From: Caldilineaceae bacterium
GTDB lineage: Bacteria > Chloroflexota > Anaerolineae > Caldilineales > Caldilineaceae
Assembly: GCA_026645575.1 (NCBI GenBank)
Contig: JAPKMW010000034.1
Span: forward strand, 1-64,000
Direction of reading: 5' to 3'
DNA: 64,000 nt
Part shown: positions 32,562 through 42,680 of the stretch, piece after piece
How the letters are laid out: the number at the start of each line of letters is the position of its first letter
Position numbering within the stretch: the stretch's first letter is position 1
The notes under the pieces: model-generated
What the model was told of the DNA's origin: nothing
Seen by the model: only the letters and a program-made list of their open reading frames with translations
Database searches by the model: none
Made by a program: the position numbers and the translations under genes

Positions 32562-34225
32562 AATTCCAACACCGGCACTTCCGTCATTTTGCAAACGCCG
32601 GCCGGGCAGTGATGGTCGCGGATGTGCGCTTCATATTCGTCGCGGAAATAGCGCAAGGTGCTGAGGACCGGGTTGGGGGCCGATTGGCCCAAGCCACAGA
32701 GACTGGTTTCGCTGACCAGGGGGCAAAGCCCTTGCAACCGCTCTAAGTCGGCATCAGTCGCGCTGCCGTTGGTGATGCGTTCGAGAATGCGGTGCATCTG
32801 CACCGTGCCGACGCGACAAGGAACACATTTGCCGCAGCTTTCATCCATGCAAAATTCCATAAAATATTTGGCGACATCAGGCATGCAACTGTGTTCATCC
32901 ATGATGATCAAGCCGCCCGACCCCATGATCGAACCAAGCGCTTTCAAACTTTCGTAATCGACCGGTGTATCAAGATGGGCCGCCGGAATACAGCCGCCGC
33001 TCGGGCCGCCGGTCTGCGCTGCTTTGAATGGGATGTCATCCGGAATGCCGCCGCCGATGTCAAAGATGATATCGCGTAGTTTGATGCCGATGGGAACTTC
33101 GATCAACCCGGTGTTACGCACCTTGCCGGCCAGGGCAAAGACCTTGGTGCCTTTGCTCTTTTCCGTGCCGATGGCGGAATACCAGTCGGCGCCGCGCAAC
33201 ATGATCGGCGCAATGCTGCCAAAGGTTTCGACATTGTTGATCAACGTCGGCTTGCCCCAGAGGCCGCTTTGGGCGGGGTAGGGCGGGCGGGGCACCGGTT
33301 GGCCCCGTTTGCCCATGATCGACGCCATCAACGCCGTCTCTTCGCCGCAGACAAAGGCGCCGGCGCCGATACGCACATCAATGCGGAAGCTGAAGTTGCT
33401 ATCCAGCACACGGCTGCCGAGAAGTCCTTGCCGTTCGGCGGCGCGAATGGCTTTTTCCAGGCGACGAGCGGCAATCGGATATTCGCCACGTACATAGACA
33501 AAGCCCTGGTCGGCGCCAACGGCATAGCCGGCAATCGCCATGCCTTCCAAGACACGGTGTGGGTCGGATTCCATCAAGGTGCGATCCATGTAGGCGCCAG
33601 GATCGCCTTCGTCACCGTTGGCAACGACATATTTTTTGTCGGATTGCGCTTTTTTCACCAGTTGCCATTTCAACCCGGTGGGATAACCGGCGCCGCCACG
33701 TCCACGCAGCCCACTGCGCACCAGTTCGTTACAAACTTCGTCGGGGGTCATGTCATGTAAGACTTTGGCAAGGGCAGAGTAGGCGCCGTGGGCAACGGCA
33801 TCCTCCAGGCGTTCGGGGTCGATCACGCCGCTGTTGGACAAAACAACCTTCGTCTGGCGGGCGAAAAAGGGCATTTCGGGCGACAAGGCGTGATCCGGCA
33901 GCGGCTCACGTTCCTGTAAGTGGCGCTCGACCAGCGTAACGGCCATGTCAGCCGTTACGCGTTCATAGATGATCGGCTCCTCTTCACCGGCAATTTCCAG
34001 CGTCACCATCGGGCCACGACTGCATGGCCCCATACAGCCGGTGGGTACAACGGCAATTTCACTGCGCAGGTCCCGTTCTTTGACCAGAGTTTCAATCGCT
34101 TGTTGCACAGCGGCGCCGCCGGAAGCAATGCAAGGGGTGCTGGCGCAGCACAAGATACGACAACGGAATTGCGCCTGTTTGTCTTCTTCCCGTTGGGCCA
34201 TGGTTTGCAGTTCAAGCTGGTTCAT
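32549..34225 (-). CDS. hoxF: Hydrogenase diaphorase flavin subunit
   Basis: 558 residues, NuoF-like, the NAD(H) and FMN site of the complex. A thioredoxin-like 2Fe-2S domain comes first ([12 protein letters not shown], then [11 protein letters not shown]). The NADH-binding [14 protein letters not shown], the FMN-site [15 protein letters not shown], and the 4Fe-4S motif [12 protein letters not shown] with a distant Cys in ETSLCGLG follow. The protein continues for about 45 residues with [11 protein letters not shown] start at the second ATG of the pair (34225), 6 bases from GAGGAGG; an earlier in-frame ATG abuts the Shine-Dalgarno. It overlaps the end of hoxE. Confidence 0.94.
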   Translation of the reverse strand: MNQLELQTMAQREEDKQAQFRCRILCCASTPCIASGGAAVQQAIETLVKERDLRSEIAVVPTGCMGPCSRGPMVTLEIAGEEEPIIYERVTADMAVTLVERHLQEREPLPDHALSPEMPFFARQTKVVLSNSGVIDPERLEDAVAHGAYSALAKVLHDMTPDEVCNELVRSGLRGRGGAGYPTGLKWQLVKKAQSDKKYVVANGDEGDPGAYMDRTLMESDPHRVLEGMAIAGYAVGADQGFVYVRGEYPIAARRLEKAIRAAERQGLLGSRVLDSNFSFRIDVRIGAGAFVCGEETALMASIMGKRGQPVPRPPYPAQSGLWGKPTLINNVETFGSIAPIMLRGADWYSAIGTEKSKGTKVFALAGKVRNTGLIEVPIGIKLRDIIFDIGGGIPDDIPFKAAQTGGPSGGCIPAAHLDTPVDYESLKALGSIMGSGGLIIMDEHSCMPDVAKYFMEFCMDESCGKCVPCRVGTVQMHRILERITNGSATDADLERLQGLCPLVSETSLCGLGQSAPNPVLSTLRYFRDEYEAHIRDHHCPAGVCKMTEVPVLELVDR

Positions 34226-34943
34226 GGACATCCTCCTCTGGCGCGATCTCCGGGGCGATCTCTGGGGCAGCAGCACCATTGGTTGCGCCAGCAAGCTTGC
34301 CACGCAACCGGGCTTTTACCTTTTCAATAACCGACTCCGGCACTTCACGCCCCAACACTTCGCCATCCAGCACGAGGACTGGCGCCAGGCCACAACTGCC
34401 CAAACAGCGGGCCGCAGAAATACTGAGCTTGTTGTCCGGCGTCGTCTGCCCCGGTTCGATGCCAAATTCAGCGCGCAACGCGTCCACAATTTCAGCAGCG
34501 CGTTTCACATAACAGGCCGTGCCTAAACAGACCACACAGTTATGTTCACCCTGCGGTTTTAGCGTGAAGAAATGGTAAAAGGTCGCCACACCATAGACCC
34601 AACTGAGCGGCAGCCGCAACTGGCGCGCCACATAGATCAGCAGATCATCTTCCAGAAAGCCAAAGGTTTCCTGCGCCGTATGCAACACTTCAATCAGCGC
34701 GTCCTGTTGATATTGAAAGCGCTGGAGGGTGCGATCCACCAACTTGAAGCGCGGGTCGCCGCTGGGGTGGGGAATATCGGCCTTGCGAGCAGGACGGGGG
34801 GTCTCGGCTTTGCTGCTCGCCCGCACTTTCTCCGGTTGCGCTGGGGGTGGCGCTTTTTCGACGGGGGCATTGTTGGGGGCAGCAGCTTTATTCGCCGCCG
34901 TGCGTGCCTTGGCCCGCTCTTTGAGTTCAGCCAATGACGCCAT
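34212..34943 (-). CDS. hoxE: Hydrogenase diaphorase subunit E (NuoE-like)
   Basis: 243 residues with a thioredoxin-fold 2Fe-2S domain ([12 protein letters not shown] and [14 protein letters not shown] ligands). Residues 1 to about 60 are an Ala/Pro/Lys-rich extension before the conserved [15 protein letters not shown], absent from short NuoE proteins, and the C-terminus repeats [13 protein letters not shown]. Possession of HoxE marks the pentameric HoxEFUYH type, which can exchange electrons with ferredoxin or flavodoxin as well as NAD. AGGAG lies before the ATG. Confidence 0.92.
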   Translation of the reverse strand: MASLAELKERAKARTAANKAAAPNNAPVEKAPPPAQPEKVRASSKAETPRPARKADIPHPSGDPRFKLVDRTLQRFQYQQDALIEVLHTAQETFGFLEDDLLIYVARQLRLPLSWVYGVATFYHFFTLKPQGEHNCVVCLGTACYVKRAAEIVDALRAEFGIEPGQTTPDNKLSISAARCLGSCGLAPVLVLDGEVLGREVPESVIEKVKARLRGKLAGATNGAAAPEIAPEIAPEEDVHEPA

Positions 34944-34975
34944 AATAATTTCTCCTACTGTGTCGATTTATGTGT

Positions 34976-35050
34976 TTGGTATTGGATATTAGGTATTAGG
35001 TATTAACCTGATTTAGAAGGCCAATATCTAATATCCAATATCTAATACCT
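34976..35050. repeat. Inverted word pair TATTGGATATTAGG upstream of hoxE
   Basis: Left words TTGGTATTGGATATTAGGTA are answered by CCAATATCTAATATCCAATA on the right, so each half is a short imperfect tandem array and the halves are reverse complements. It fills the gap between the DHOD-like gene and hoxE and touches the stop of the former. Confidence 0.85.
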
Positions 35051-35051
35051 C

Positions 35052-36068
35052 TTAATAAACTAACATCCGCACCGGGTCGGGGCGCCAGGATTGGAGCATC
35101 TTGATATAGTTGGCGCGGACATAAGCGTCGGGGGTGGCGACATTGAGTTGGCTCATACTGCCGCGCATCTGCGCCACGGATTCATACTCGTGGTCTTCCA
35201 TCCAGCTTTTGAGATCAGCGCGCATCTCGCCGATGCGTTTAACGCCATTGCGCAAGAGTTCGGAGGCCAGCATGGTAACGGTGGCGCCGGACATGATCGC
35301 TTTGATCACATCAATGTGACTGTGAACGCCGCTGGTGATCGCCATATCGGCCTCAATGCGTCCATACAGAACGGCCACCCAGCGCAGGGGTAAGCGCATC
35401 TCGTGGGCGCTGCTCAGAACCAGGTTGGGGGTCACTTCCAGCGTTTCCAGGTCGAGATCGGGCTGATAGAAGCGGTTGAAAAGCACCAACGCATCAGCGC
35501 CAGCATTACACAAACGCGCCGCCATATTGGCAAAGGCGCTAAAATAGGGGCCAACTTTCACGGCCACGGGAATCGAAACGCTCCCTTTGACCGTGCGCAC
35601 AATGTCGAGATAGACCTGCTCGACGGTGGCGCTGTCCATCGCCGGGTCAACCGGGATGTAATAGATGTTCAGTTCCAGCCCATCGGCGCCCGCCTCTTCC
35701 ATCAGTTTGGCATACTCAATCCAGCCGCCGCTTGAGGCGCCATTGAGGCTGGCGATAATCGGAATATCGGTCGCCGCTTTCGCCGCGCTGATCAACTCCA
35801 GATAGCTATGCGGCCCGACGTTGTAGCGCTGCATCTCCGGGAAGTAATCCAGCGCTTCGGCATAGCTGTGCGAACCATAGCTCAAGTAGTGATCCAGCAA
35901 GTGGCTTTCCCCCTCAATCTGCTCTTCAAAGAGCGAGTGCATCACCACTGCCGCCGCGCCGGCATCTTCCATCCGCCGAATGCCATCGAGTGTATAAGAA
36001 AGTGGCGAGGCCGACGGAACAAGCGGATGCGCCAGTTGCAGCCCCATGTAGGTTGTACGTAAATCCAT
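35052..36068 (-). CDS. Dihydroorotate dehydrogenase-like flavoprotein
   Basis: 338 residues with the FMN TIM-barrel fold of class 1 dihydroorotate dehydrogenases (start [63 protein letters not shown]). A catalytic Cys or Ser loop typical of true PyrD is not evident, and this dihydroorotate dehydrogenase-like family is repeatedly found beside pyruvate:ferredoxin oxidoreductase and hydrogenase genes. A redox role connected to that module is more likely than pyrimidine synthesis. AAGGAG precedes the ATG. Confidence 0.8.
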   Translation of the reverse strand: MDLRTTYMGLQLAHPLVPSASPLSYTLDGIRRMEDAGAAAVVMHSLFEEQIEGESHLLDHYLSYGSHSYAEALDYFPEMQRYNVGPHSYLELISAAKAATDIPIIASLNGASSGGWIEYAKLMEEAGADGLELNIYYIPVDPAMDSATVEQVYLDIVRTVKGSVSIPVAVKVGPYFSAFANMAARLCNAGADALVLFNRFYQPDLDLETLEVTPNLVLSSAHEMRLPLRWVAVLYGRIEADMAITSGVHSHIDVIKAIMSGATVTMLASELLRNGVKRIGEMRADLKSWMEDHEYESVAQMRGSMSQLNVATPDAYVRANYIKMLQSWRPDPVRMLVY

Positions 36069-36092
36069 CGGTTCGCTCCTTAGTGATAAAAA

Positions 36093-36210
36093 GGTGTTGG
36101 GTATTGGATATTAGGTATTGGATATTAGGTATTGGATATTTGTTGACTACGTTTGTGATTACAACAAATACCTACTATCTAATATCCAAATATCTAGCAT
36201 CTACTATTCC
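36093..36210. repeat. Inverted word pair TATTGGATATTAGG upstream of the DHOD-like gene
   Basis: Three to four copies of GGTATTGGATATTA face ATCTAATATCCAAATATCTA-type words across a short unique centre. It fills the gap between the PFOR gene and the DHOD-like gene. Vocabulary close to the array at 34976. Confidence 0.85.
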
Positions 36211-36213
36211 AAA

Positions 36214-39200
36214 TTACACCGGTTCTGCAGCCATCGCTTCCAATTTCTTCCAATGTTCCTCGACGTACTTCTGCGCTTCGGCTAACAGGGTGCTGGCGGC
36301 AGCGGGGTCGCTTTGGGTCAACACGGTGTAGCGGTTCTCGTTGTAGATATAATCCTTCAACGGGATTTGCGGCGCTTTGCTGTCGAGTTGCAAGGGGTTC
36401 TTGCCTTCATCCTTGCGCCGGGGGTCAAAGCGGTAGAGCGGCCAGTGGCCCGACTTGGTCGCCAGCGCCTGCTGTTCCATGCCTTTGGTCATATTAATGC
36501 CGTGGGCAATACAGTGGCTATAGGCAATAACCAGCGAGACGCCGGGGTAGGATTCGGCTTCTTCAATGGCTTTGACCGTCTGCGCGTCGCTGGCGCCCAT
36601 GGCGATCTTGGCAACGTAGACATTGCCATAGCTCATGGCTAACATGCCCAGGTCTTTCTTGCCGGTGGGTTTGCCGCCGGCGGCAAACTTTGCTACCGCC
36701 GCCAACGGCGTTGCCTTGGAGGATTGGCCGCCAGTGTTGGAATAGACCTCGGTGTCCATCACCAGGATGTTGACATTGCGGCCACTCGCCAGCACATGAT
36801 CCAGCCCGCCATAGCCAATGTCATACGCCCAACCGTCGCCACCGATAATCCAGACGCTGCGATCGACCAGCACATCGGCTAGACTCAGCAGGTCACGGGC
36901 AGGGCCGTCATTGTTGCCGGCTAGCTTGGCCTTGAGTTCGGCGATACGGGCGCGTTGGGCGGCGATGCCGGTCGTCGTGGTCTGGTCAGCGGTAAGCAGC
37001 GCCTCGGCCAGGTCGTTGCCAATCAGGCTGCGTTGGCGGTTGATCAATTCATCGACATACGCACGTTGTTTGTCAAGCGCCAAGCGCATCCCCAGACCAA
37101 ACTCGGCGTTGTCTTCAAAGAGTGAGTTGCTCCACGCCGGGCCGCGCCCTTCGGCATTTTTGGCCCACGGGGTGGTCGGCAAGTTGCCGCCGTAGATGCT
37201 GGAACAGCCCGTGGCGTTGGCAATAATCGTCCGGTCGCCATAAAGTTGGCTGATCAGCTTCAGATAGGGCGTCTCGCCGCAGCCGGCACAGGCGCCGGAA
37301 AACTCAAAGAGCGGTTGCAGCAATTGGACATTCTTGACGTTGTTGTAGTGCAATTCAATCGGCTGCGGGCCGTGACCATTGGGGGGGGTCATTGGTTGAT
37401 CCGGCAGCTTCTGGAAGAAGTCCCAGTCGGCGCGGCCTTTTTCGAGAATGGGCGCTTGTTGCTCCATGTTGATTGCTTTGCGCCCGACAGCCCGCTTGTT
37501 CTTGGCGGGACAGACTTCGACACAGAGACTACAACCGGTGCAGTCTTCCATGGCCACTTGCAGGGTGTATTGCAAGCCGGGCAATTCACGCCAGCGCGCA
37601 TCGCTGTGCAGGAAACCTTCCGGCGCTTCCGTTAGATCGGCATCGCTCACCACTTTGGCCCGAATGACGGCATGGGGGCAGACCAACACACACTTGCCGC
37701 ATTGAATACAGACTTCCGGGTCCCAAACGGGGACTTCAAGGGCGATATTGCGTTTTTCCCACTGCGTGGTGCCGGTTGGGTAGGTGCCATCGACAGGCAG
37801 AGCGCTAACGGGCAACAGGTCGCCTTCACCGGCAATCATGCGGGCGGTGACGCTTTGGATAAAGTCGGGCGCGGTGGCTGGCACGGGGGGGATCAACTTG
37901 ATCGCGCTGGTGACGGCGCTTGGCACGTTCACTTCATAGAGATGGAGCAACGTCGAATCAACGGCGGCAAAGTTCTTGCGCACCACCGCTTCACCCCGTT
38001 TGCCATAGGTTTTGCGGATGGCGGCTTTGATCTTTTCAATCGCTGTTTCGCTGCTCAGGCTATTGGCGTCGTCGCTTTTATTCTTCGGGAGCAGTTCATT
38101 GAGCAGGCCGAAGAAACAAGTCTGCATAATCGTGTTGATGCGACCGCCCATGCCCACTTCCTGCGCCACACTGTAGCCGTCGATGACATAGAAGCGCAGC
38201 CGCTTGTCGATAATCGTCCGTTGCACTGTCGCCGGCAATTGATCCCACACCTCATCGGCGCTATAGGGCGCATTCAACAGGAAGATGCCACCTTCCATCG
38301 CTTCACGCAAGACATCAAAGCGTTGCAGGAAGCCAAACTGATGAACGGCGACCAGGTTGGCGCGGGTGATCAGATAGGTGCTACGAATGGGCGCCGAGCC
38401 AAAGCGCAGGTGCGAAACCGTGCGTGCGCCGGACTTTTTCGAGTCATAGACAAAGTAGCCCTGAGCATAATTGTCAGTTTCTTCGCCAATGATCTTGATC
38501 GAGTTTTTGTTGGCGCTGACCGTGCCGTCGGCGCCCAGGCCCCAGAAGATCGCGCGTACCGTTTCCGCCGGTTCAATGTCAAAGGTTGGATCGTAGGCAA
38601 TGCTCGTGTTACTCACATCGTCGATAATGCCAACCGTGAAATGGTTCTTTGGTTTGGCGTTGGTCAACTCCGTAAAGATGCCCATGATCATGGCCGGGGT
38701 AAATTCTTTGGAGGAGAGGCCATAGCGCCCGCCCACAATTTTGGGCATGGCGGCAAAGGGCGCCGTACCATTGGCAAAGCTTTCGCTAATGGCCGTAACC
38801 ACATCTTGATAGAGCGGCTCACCGGCGCTGCCTGGCTCTTTCGTGCGGTCGAGGACGGCAATCGTCTTGACCGTGGCCGGCAGAGCCGCAACAAAGCGTT
38901 CGCTGGCAAAGGGGCGATAGAGACGGATTTTGAGCAAGCCGACTTTTTCCCCTCCCTTGCGTAGGTAATTCACCGTCTCTTCCACGGCTTCGGCGCCAGA
39001 CCCCATGAGAACAATGACCCGCTCGGCATCGGGGGCGCCAACATAGTCATAGAGATGATAGTGGCGACCGGTCAACAGGGTGAATTTGTCCATCATTTCC
39101 TGGACAATATCAGGGGTGGCAGCATAGTAAGGGTTGACTGTTTCGCGCCCCTGGAAATAGACATCGGGATTTTGTGCCGTGCCACGCATGACTGGCCGGT

Positions 39201-40113
39201 CGGGCGACAGGGCGCGGGCGCGATGGGCTTGCACCAGATCGGGATCGATCAAGGCGGCAATGTCGTCATCGGTTAATTTTTCGATTTTGCTCACTTCATG
39301 AGAAGTGCGGAAGCCATCAAAAATGTGTAAAAAGGGCACACGCGCTTTTAAGGTGCTGGCGTGGGCAATCAGGGCAAAGTCCATCACCTCTTGCACTGAA
39401 TTGGCAAAGAGCATGGCCCAACCTGTGCTACGTGCGGCCATCACATCACCATGATCACCAAAGATGGAAAGACCTTGGGCGGCCAGTGAACGCGCAGCAA
39501 TGTGAAAGACGGTGCTGGTCAACTCGCCAGCAATCTTGTACATGTTTGGGATCATGAGCAGCAAGCCTTGGCTGGCCGTAAAGGTGGTGGTCAACGCGCC
39601 GGTCTGTAACGCGCCATGCACCGCCCCCGCTGCGCCGCCTTCAGACTGCATTTCGATGACCTGGGGCGTGGTTCCCCAAATGTTCTTGTCATCGTGAACG
39701 CTCCACAGGTCGGCCAGCTCTCCCATTGGCGAGGCCGGGGTAATTGGGTAGATGGCGACAACTTCGCTTGTTTTGTAGGCAACGTGGGCGGCAGCCTCGT
39801 TGCCATCAATGGTGACAACCTCACGGACAACTTCATTAGTGCGGATGGGCGTCATGCCATTCTCCTTTCCGCTAACCTCAACTGTCAACAGTTGGATATG
39901 TTGCGAGGACGGCGCTCCCTCAAAGATCAATTCCGCGCCGACCGCTGGTGTATCTTTCGCAAGCTGTTCAAAATAAAAACGGACAGCGTCCGGGGTATAG
40001 CCAGAATTAGGGTCAATATTGATCGTCAACCGACTGATTTGCTCGTCAGCGCCAACCGCCGCTTTCTCTAGCGCCACGGCGAGCAACCGTTCAGTAATAA
40101 GATATTCGTGCAT
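36214..40113 (-). CDS. nifJ: Pyruvate:ferredoxin oxidoreductase with N-terminal HypA-like domain
   Basis: 1299 codons without a stop. Residues 1-86 resemble the nickel chaperone HypA (MHEYLITERLLAVALEKAA, then DAVRFYFEQLAKDTPAVGAE) but lack its CxxC zinc finger. Residue 87 onward is a complete PFOR that converts pyruvate and CoA to acetyl-CoA, CO2 and reduced ferredoxin: VVAIYPITPASPMGELAD, a 2[4Fe-4S] domain (CIQCGKCVLVCPHA and CTGCSLCVEVCPAKN), a further CAGCGET, and the thiamine-diphosphate site GGDGWAYDIGYGG with VYSNTGGQSSKATP. An ATG at 39855 with its own AAGGAG could make PFOR alone (1213 residues). Downstream of the flavoprotein gene and upstream of hox genes. Confidence 0.93.
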   Translation of the reverse strand: MHEYLITERLLAVALEKAAVGADEQISRLTINIDPNSGYTPDAVRFYFEQLAKDTPAVGAELIFEGAPSSQHIQLLTVEVSGKENGMTPIRTNEVVREVVTIDGNEAAAHVAYKTSEVVAIYPITPASPMGELADLWSVHDDKNIWGTTPQVIEMQSEGGAAGAVHGALQTGALTTTFTASQGLLLMIPNMYKIAGELTSTVFHIAARSLAAQGLSIFGDHGDVMAARSTGWAMLFANSVQEVMDFALIAHASTLKARVPFLHIFDGFRTSHEVSKIEKLTDDDIAALIDPDLVQAHRARALSPDRPVMRGTAQNPDVYFQGRETVNPYYAATPDIVQEMMDKFTLLTGRHYHLYDYVGAPDAERVIVLMGSGAEAVEETVNYLRKGGEKVGLLKIRLYRPFASERFVAALPATVKTIAVLDRTKEPGSAGEPLYQDVVTAISESFANGTAPFAAMPKIVGGRYGLSSKEFTPAMIMGIFTELTNAKPKNHFTVGIIDDVSNTSIAYDPTFDIEPAETVRAIFWGLGADGTVSANKNSIKIIGEETDNYAQGYFVYDSKKSGARTVSHLRFGSAPIRSTYLITRANLVAVHQFGFLQRFDVLREAMEGGIFLLNAPYSADEVWDQLPATVQRTIIDKRLRFYVIDGYSVAQEVGMGGRINTIMQTCFFGLLNELLPKNKSDDANSLSSETAIEKIKAAIRKTYGKRGEAVVRKNFAAVDSTLLHLYEVNVPSAVTSAIKLIPPVPATAPDFIQSVTARMIAGEGDLLPVSALPVDGTYPTGTTQWEKRNIALEVPVWDPEVCIQCGKCVLVCPHAVIRAKVVSDADLTEAPEGFLHSDARWRELPGLQYTLQVAMEDCTGCSLCVEVCPAKNKRAVGRKAINMEQQAPILEKGRADWDFFQKLPDQPMTPPNGHGPQPIELHYNNVKNVQLLQPLFEFSGACAGCGETPYLKLISQLYGDRTIIANATGCSSIYGGNLPTTPWAKNAEGRGPAWSNSLFEDNAEFGLGMRLALDKQRAYVDELINRQRSLIGNDLAEALLTADQTTTTGIAAQRARIAELKAKLAGNNDGPARDLLSLADVLVDRSVWIIGGDGWAYDIGYGGLDHVLASGRNVNILVMDTEVYSNTGGQSSKATPLAAVAKFAAGGKPTGKKDLGMLAMSYGNVYVAKIAMGASDAQTVKAIEEAESYPGVSLVIAYSHCIAHGINMTKGMEQQALATKSGHWPLYRFDPRRKDEGKNPLQLDSKAPQIPLKDYIYNENRYTVLTQSDPAAASTLLAEAQKYVEEHWKKLEAMAAEPV
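39855..39867 (-). promoter_or_regulatory. Internal ribosome binding site of the PFOR part
   Basis: Inside the long frame, AAGGAG (39862-39867) stands exactly 6 bases before an in-frame ATG (39855), immediately before the normal PFOR N-terminus. This is the best Shine-Dalgarno of the region and suggests either an ancestral hypA-nifJ junction whose stop was lost or production of two proteins. Confidence 0.75.
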
Positions 40114-40124
40114 GAAATTCTCCA

Positions 40125-40187
40125 GTTACGAATTACGAATTACGGGTTACGACTTGTGCAGCTCGTAATTCGTAACTCGTAATTCAT
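40125..40187. repeat. Inverted word pair TTACGAATTACG upstream of nifJ
   Basis: AGTTACGAATTACGAATTAC on the left is answered by CTCGTAATTCGTAACTCG and TAATTCA on the right. The array occupies the whole gap between the flavoprotein stop and the HypA-like start. Confidence 0.85.
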
Positions 40188-40188
40188 T

Positions 40189-41106
40189 TCACTTCGCCTG
40201 CGTCACCAAATACTCCCACGCACTAATCGCCGCCTTGACCCCTTCGCCAATCGCCACGGTAATCTGTTCGGCGTAAACATCAGTCACGTCACCGGCGGCA
40301 AAGAGGCCGGGCAAGGCGGTTTCACAGCGTTGGTTGACTGGAATATGACCGGTCTCTGGGTCAAATTCGACCAAGCCACGGATGAACTCGATGTTAGGGA
40401 TTAATCCCAACTCGACAAAGACGCCATCGGCGGTCAACTGGCGGGTGGCGTAGTCGGTGGCGATTTCCACCCCTGTCACACAGTCGCCACCCAGGATGCG
40501 TTGCAACTCCCAGCCAAAGAGCGGGGTTACTTTGGGGTGATGTTCAAATTGGCGTAGCCGCGCTACGGTAGCCTCATGGGTGGTGGTCGAAAGCCAGTAG
40601 ACATGGTGGGCCAGCCCGGCCAGTTTGAGAATGGCGACTTGGGTGCGTTCCCCATTGCCGACGACCACCACATCACGCCCGCGGAAGAGCGGGGAATGGC
40701 TCAACGCCGAGAAGCTGACCCCACGGCCCCAATATTCCTGTTCGCCGGGAACATAGAGCCGCTGCGGTTTGGCCCCGGTGGCGACAATGACGGTGCGTGC
40801 TTGCACCGGTGCGCTGTTCGCCAGTTCAACGGTGAAGCCCTCCTTACCGTTTGCGGTAACATGACTCACCTCGTCCGGTTGGTGGGCAATCTTCTGTTGG
40901 TGGACATGCTTCTCAAAAAGCTGCACCGTCTCCAACCCCCAGATCGGTGTTGGATAATATTGTCCGTTCAACCGGAACTCATAGTTTGCTTTCCCCCCCA
41001 GCGTTGGCGCCAGGAGGATGGGCTGTAATTGAAAGCCCGCTGTATACGCCGCGGCGGCCAGCCCAGACGGCCCGCCCCCGATAATGGCAACATCATAAAC
41101 GAACAT
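40189..41106 (-). CDS. Thioredoxin-reductase-like flavoprotein without CxxC
   Basis: 305 residues with FAD motif AIIGGGPSGLAAAAY, the NAD(P) motif VVVVGNGERTQVAI and the C-terminal FAD motif LPGLFAAGDVTD. The redox-active CxxC of thioredoxin reductases is missing. In this form such proteins act as ferredoxin/flavodoxin-NADP reductases or related electron transfer proteins, which fits the place next to PFOR and hydrogenase. I start at the ATG at 41106, with AAGGA 9 bases upstream, instead of a TTG three codons earlier. Confidence 0.8.
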   Translation of the reverse strand: MFVYDVAIIGGGPSGLAAAAYTAGFQLQPILLAPTLGGKANYEFRLNGQYYPTPIWGLETVQLFEKHVHQQKIAHQPDEVSHVTANGKEGFTVELANSAPVQARTVIVATGAKPQRLYVPGEQEYWGRGVSFSALSHSPLFRGRDVVVVGNGERTQVAILKLAGLAHHVYWLSTTTHEATVARLRQFEHHPKVTPLFGWELQRILGGDCVTGVEIATDYATRQLTADGVFVELGLIPNIEFIRGLVEFDPETGHIPVNQRCETALPGLFAAGDVTDVYAEQITVAIGEGVKAAISAWEYLVTQAK

Positions 41107-41129
41107 AGATATCAATCCTTGTTTAGTTA

Positions 41130-41208
41130 CCGGGTAGGTAAATAGGTCTGCACCGCCAATACCTGTCTACCTGTCTACCTGTCTACCTGTTTCCCTATCT
41201 ACCAGTTC
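41130..41208. repeat. Word array CCTGTCTACCTGTCTACC at the CBS gene end
   Basis: Words GGGTAGGTAAATAGG on the left and three CCTGTCTA units plus CCCTATCTACC on the right. About 40 bases lie inside the CBS gene and encode its last residues (VDRETGRQVDR) and stop. Same vocabulary as 32481-32561. Confidence 0.85.
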
Positions 41209-41628
41209 GCCCCAAGAGCGCACCACCAACCGGAAAATATCCGATTCGGTGATAATGCCGACGACAAAGCCATCTTCAATGACCGGCAGACCGCTGACCT
41301 GATATTCGAGCATGAGTTCGGCGGCATCTTGCACAGCGGCATCCGGCGCAATGGTAACCGGGTCGGTGGTCATGATCTGGCTCACATGCTGATCATTGAG
41401 CAGCAGATCGGTGGCGAGATCGGTATTTTGGAAAAAGAGCGGCACGCTACGCAGCACATCGCTCATGGTCAAAATCCCCACCAACCCATTGCGCCGATCC
41501 ACGACAGGCAACCGCCGAATATCATGCTCGGTCATATAGTTATAGGCTTCCAACACGGAAGTCTGGGGCGACACGGTCAAGGCCGGCGCTGTCATCCATT
41601 TGCGTACTTCCGATGCCCGTCGGTTCAT
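41167..41628 (-). CDS. Two-CBS-domain protein
   Basis: 153 residues with a CBS pair: WMTAPALTVSPQTSVLEAYN through DRRNGLVGILTMSDVLRSV, and IMTTDPVTIAPDAAVQDAAE through EDGFVVGIITESDIFRLVV. CBS pairs bind adenine nucleotides and often act as energy or redox switches. First gene of the redox module by position, so it may regulate it. GGGAGG precedes the ATG. The last 11 residues derive from a repeat array. Confidence 0.85.
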   Translation of the reverse strand: MNRRASEVRKWMTAPALTVSPQTSVLEAYNYMTEHDIRRLPVVDRRNGLVGILTMSDVLRSVPLFFQNTDLATDLLLNDQHVSQIMTTDPVTIAPDAAVQDAAELMLEYQVSGLPVIEDGFVVGIITESDIFRLVVRSWGELVDRETGRQVDR

Positions 41629-41641
41629 AGGATTCCTCCCC

Positions 41642-41722
41642 TAGTTCCGATTTCTGATTTTAGATTATTGCGTCGTATCAACTTGTCAGCACGGAAATCC
41701 AAAATCTAAAATCAGAAATCCC
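41642..41722. repeat. Inverted word pair GATTTCTGATTTTAGATT upstream of the CBS gene
   Basis: CCGATTTCTGATTTTAGATT (left) is answered by AATCTAAAATCAGAAATCCC (right) with about 35 bases between; the hairpin would stand directly before the CBS gene's Shine-Dalgarno. Confidence 0.8.
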
Positions 41723-41994
41723 ATTTCATTTGTCTACAGCGTAGCAGGAGATTCGCGAGATTACATCTGTCCTCTAGCGAGATGTTAGGCTAGTCGCGTG
41801 GTGGGTTGCAAAACTAGTCAGTTGACCAGTCCAGAATGCGGCTCATGACAACGGTGGCCCTTCCTGGAAAGGGCGCCGTCTAGTTTTGGCGAAACATACG
41901 CTATTTTGCGGATTGTATCGTATACGCTCCACTCCGTACACTGAGTTCAATTCAATCTATTGATGACTAATGACCAAATCCTTGTGAGGGAACA
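41723..41994. other. Divergent intergenic region
   Basis: No gene seen. On the minus strand a CCTGCTACGCTGTAGACAA segment (about 41731-41750) resembles the -10 region of the two small-RNA genes at 53.3 and 53.6 kb (CCTGCTATACTGTAGACAA), so it may be a weaker promoter of the CBS/PFOR/hydrogenase operon, but its -35 is poor. Confidence 0.35.
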
Positions 41995-42651
41995 ATGGAA
42001 AATGTAGCAGAAGAACAGAACAACCGGTTAGCAACGCTGGTCGCCATTCTGATTGCGTTGGCGACGGTGATCGGCGCGGTGGTGGCCTGGCGCGCCTCGG
42101 TGGCGGCGGATGGGGCGGGCGATGCCGATTTTGCCGGTCTGCGCGCCACGGTGAATCTGGAGGAGACACGGGCGCTGGCGGCAGTGACGGCCTATGAGAA
42201 TTACGGCGCATTTATGAACTATCGACGCTATGAAGATTTAGGGAACTTGTTGGTGGAAGAGCAGACTCAACTGGACGAAGACGAAGCAGCCCTGTTGGAG
42301 CCGGAACGCGTCAGCGCCCATGATCTGGCCCTGGCCAATCAGCAACTCTTTCCCAACAAATTTCTCAACCGTGATGGCACTTATGCGCTCCGGCGGGAGG
42401 TAGGGGAGCTTTTTGCTGACGCCGCCAAAGAGAAGGATCTTCAGCCGGATGGTCAATATGCCGAGGCGGATCTGTTGCGCAACAAGACCAACCAACTGCT
42501 GATCGCAGTGACCATTCTAGCCGTCGCCCTGGTTTTTTACACGCTGGTCGAGACCGTGGGCAAGCGTATGCAATATGTGCTAGTGGCGGCCGGCCTGCTT
42601 TGTACCCTGGCCGGTTCGGTAATGGCGATGATGATTGAATTTGCCGCGTAA
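41995..42651 (+). CDS. Membrane protein, paralogue-like partner of the next gene
   Basis: 218 residues: one N-terminal membrane helix (LVAILIALATVIGAVVAW), about 130 polar residues outside it with charged helices, then two adjacent membrane helices at the end. No family is recognised. GAGGGAACA precedes the ATG. It shares its layout with the first 220 residues of the protein encoded 29 bases downstream, so the two probably form a complex. Confidence 0.6.
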   Translation: MENVAEEQNNRLATLVAILIALATVIGAVVAWRASVAADGAGDADFAGLRATVNLEETRALAAVTAYENYGAFMNYRRYEDLGNLLVEEQTQLDEDEAALLEPERVSAHDLALANQQLFPNKFLNRDGTYALRREVGELFADAAKEKDLQPDGQYAEADLLRNKTNQLLIAVTILAVALVFYTLVETVGKRMQYVLVAAGLLCTLAGSVMAMMIEFAA

Positions 42652-42680
42652 CCGGCAAGATGTACAGGAAGGAACAGAAT

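Noticed and set aside
35052..36068. Pyrimidine-pathway PyrD
   Set aside because: Context is PFOR/hydrogenase, and the catalytic loop of true dihydroorotate dehydrogenases is not evident.
37672..38964. 430-codon open frame opposite the PFOR gene
   Set aside because: Shadow of conserved PFOR coding sequence, a common effect of GC-skewed third positions.
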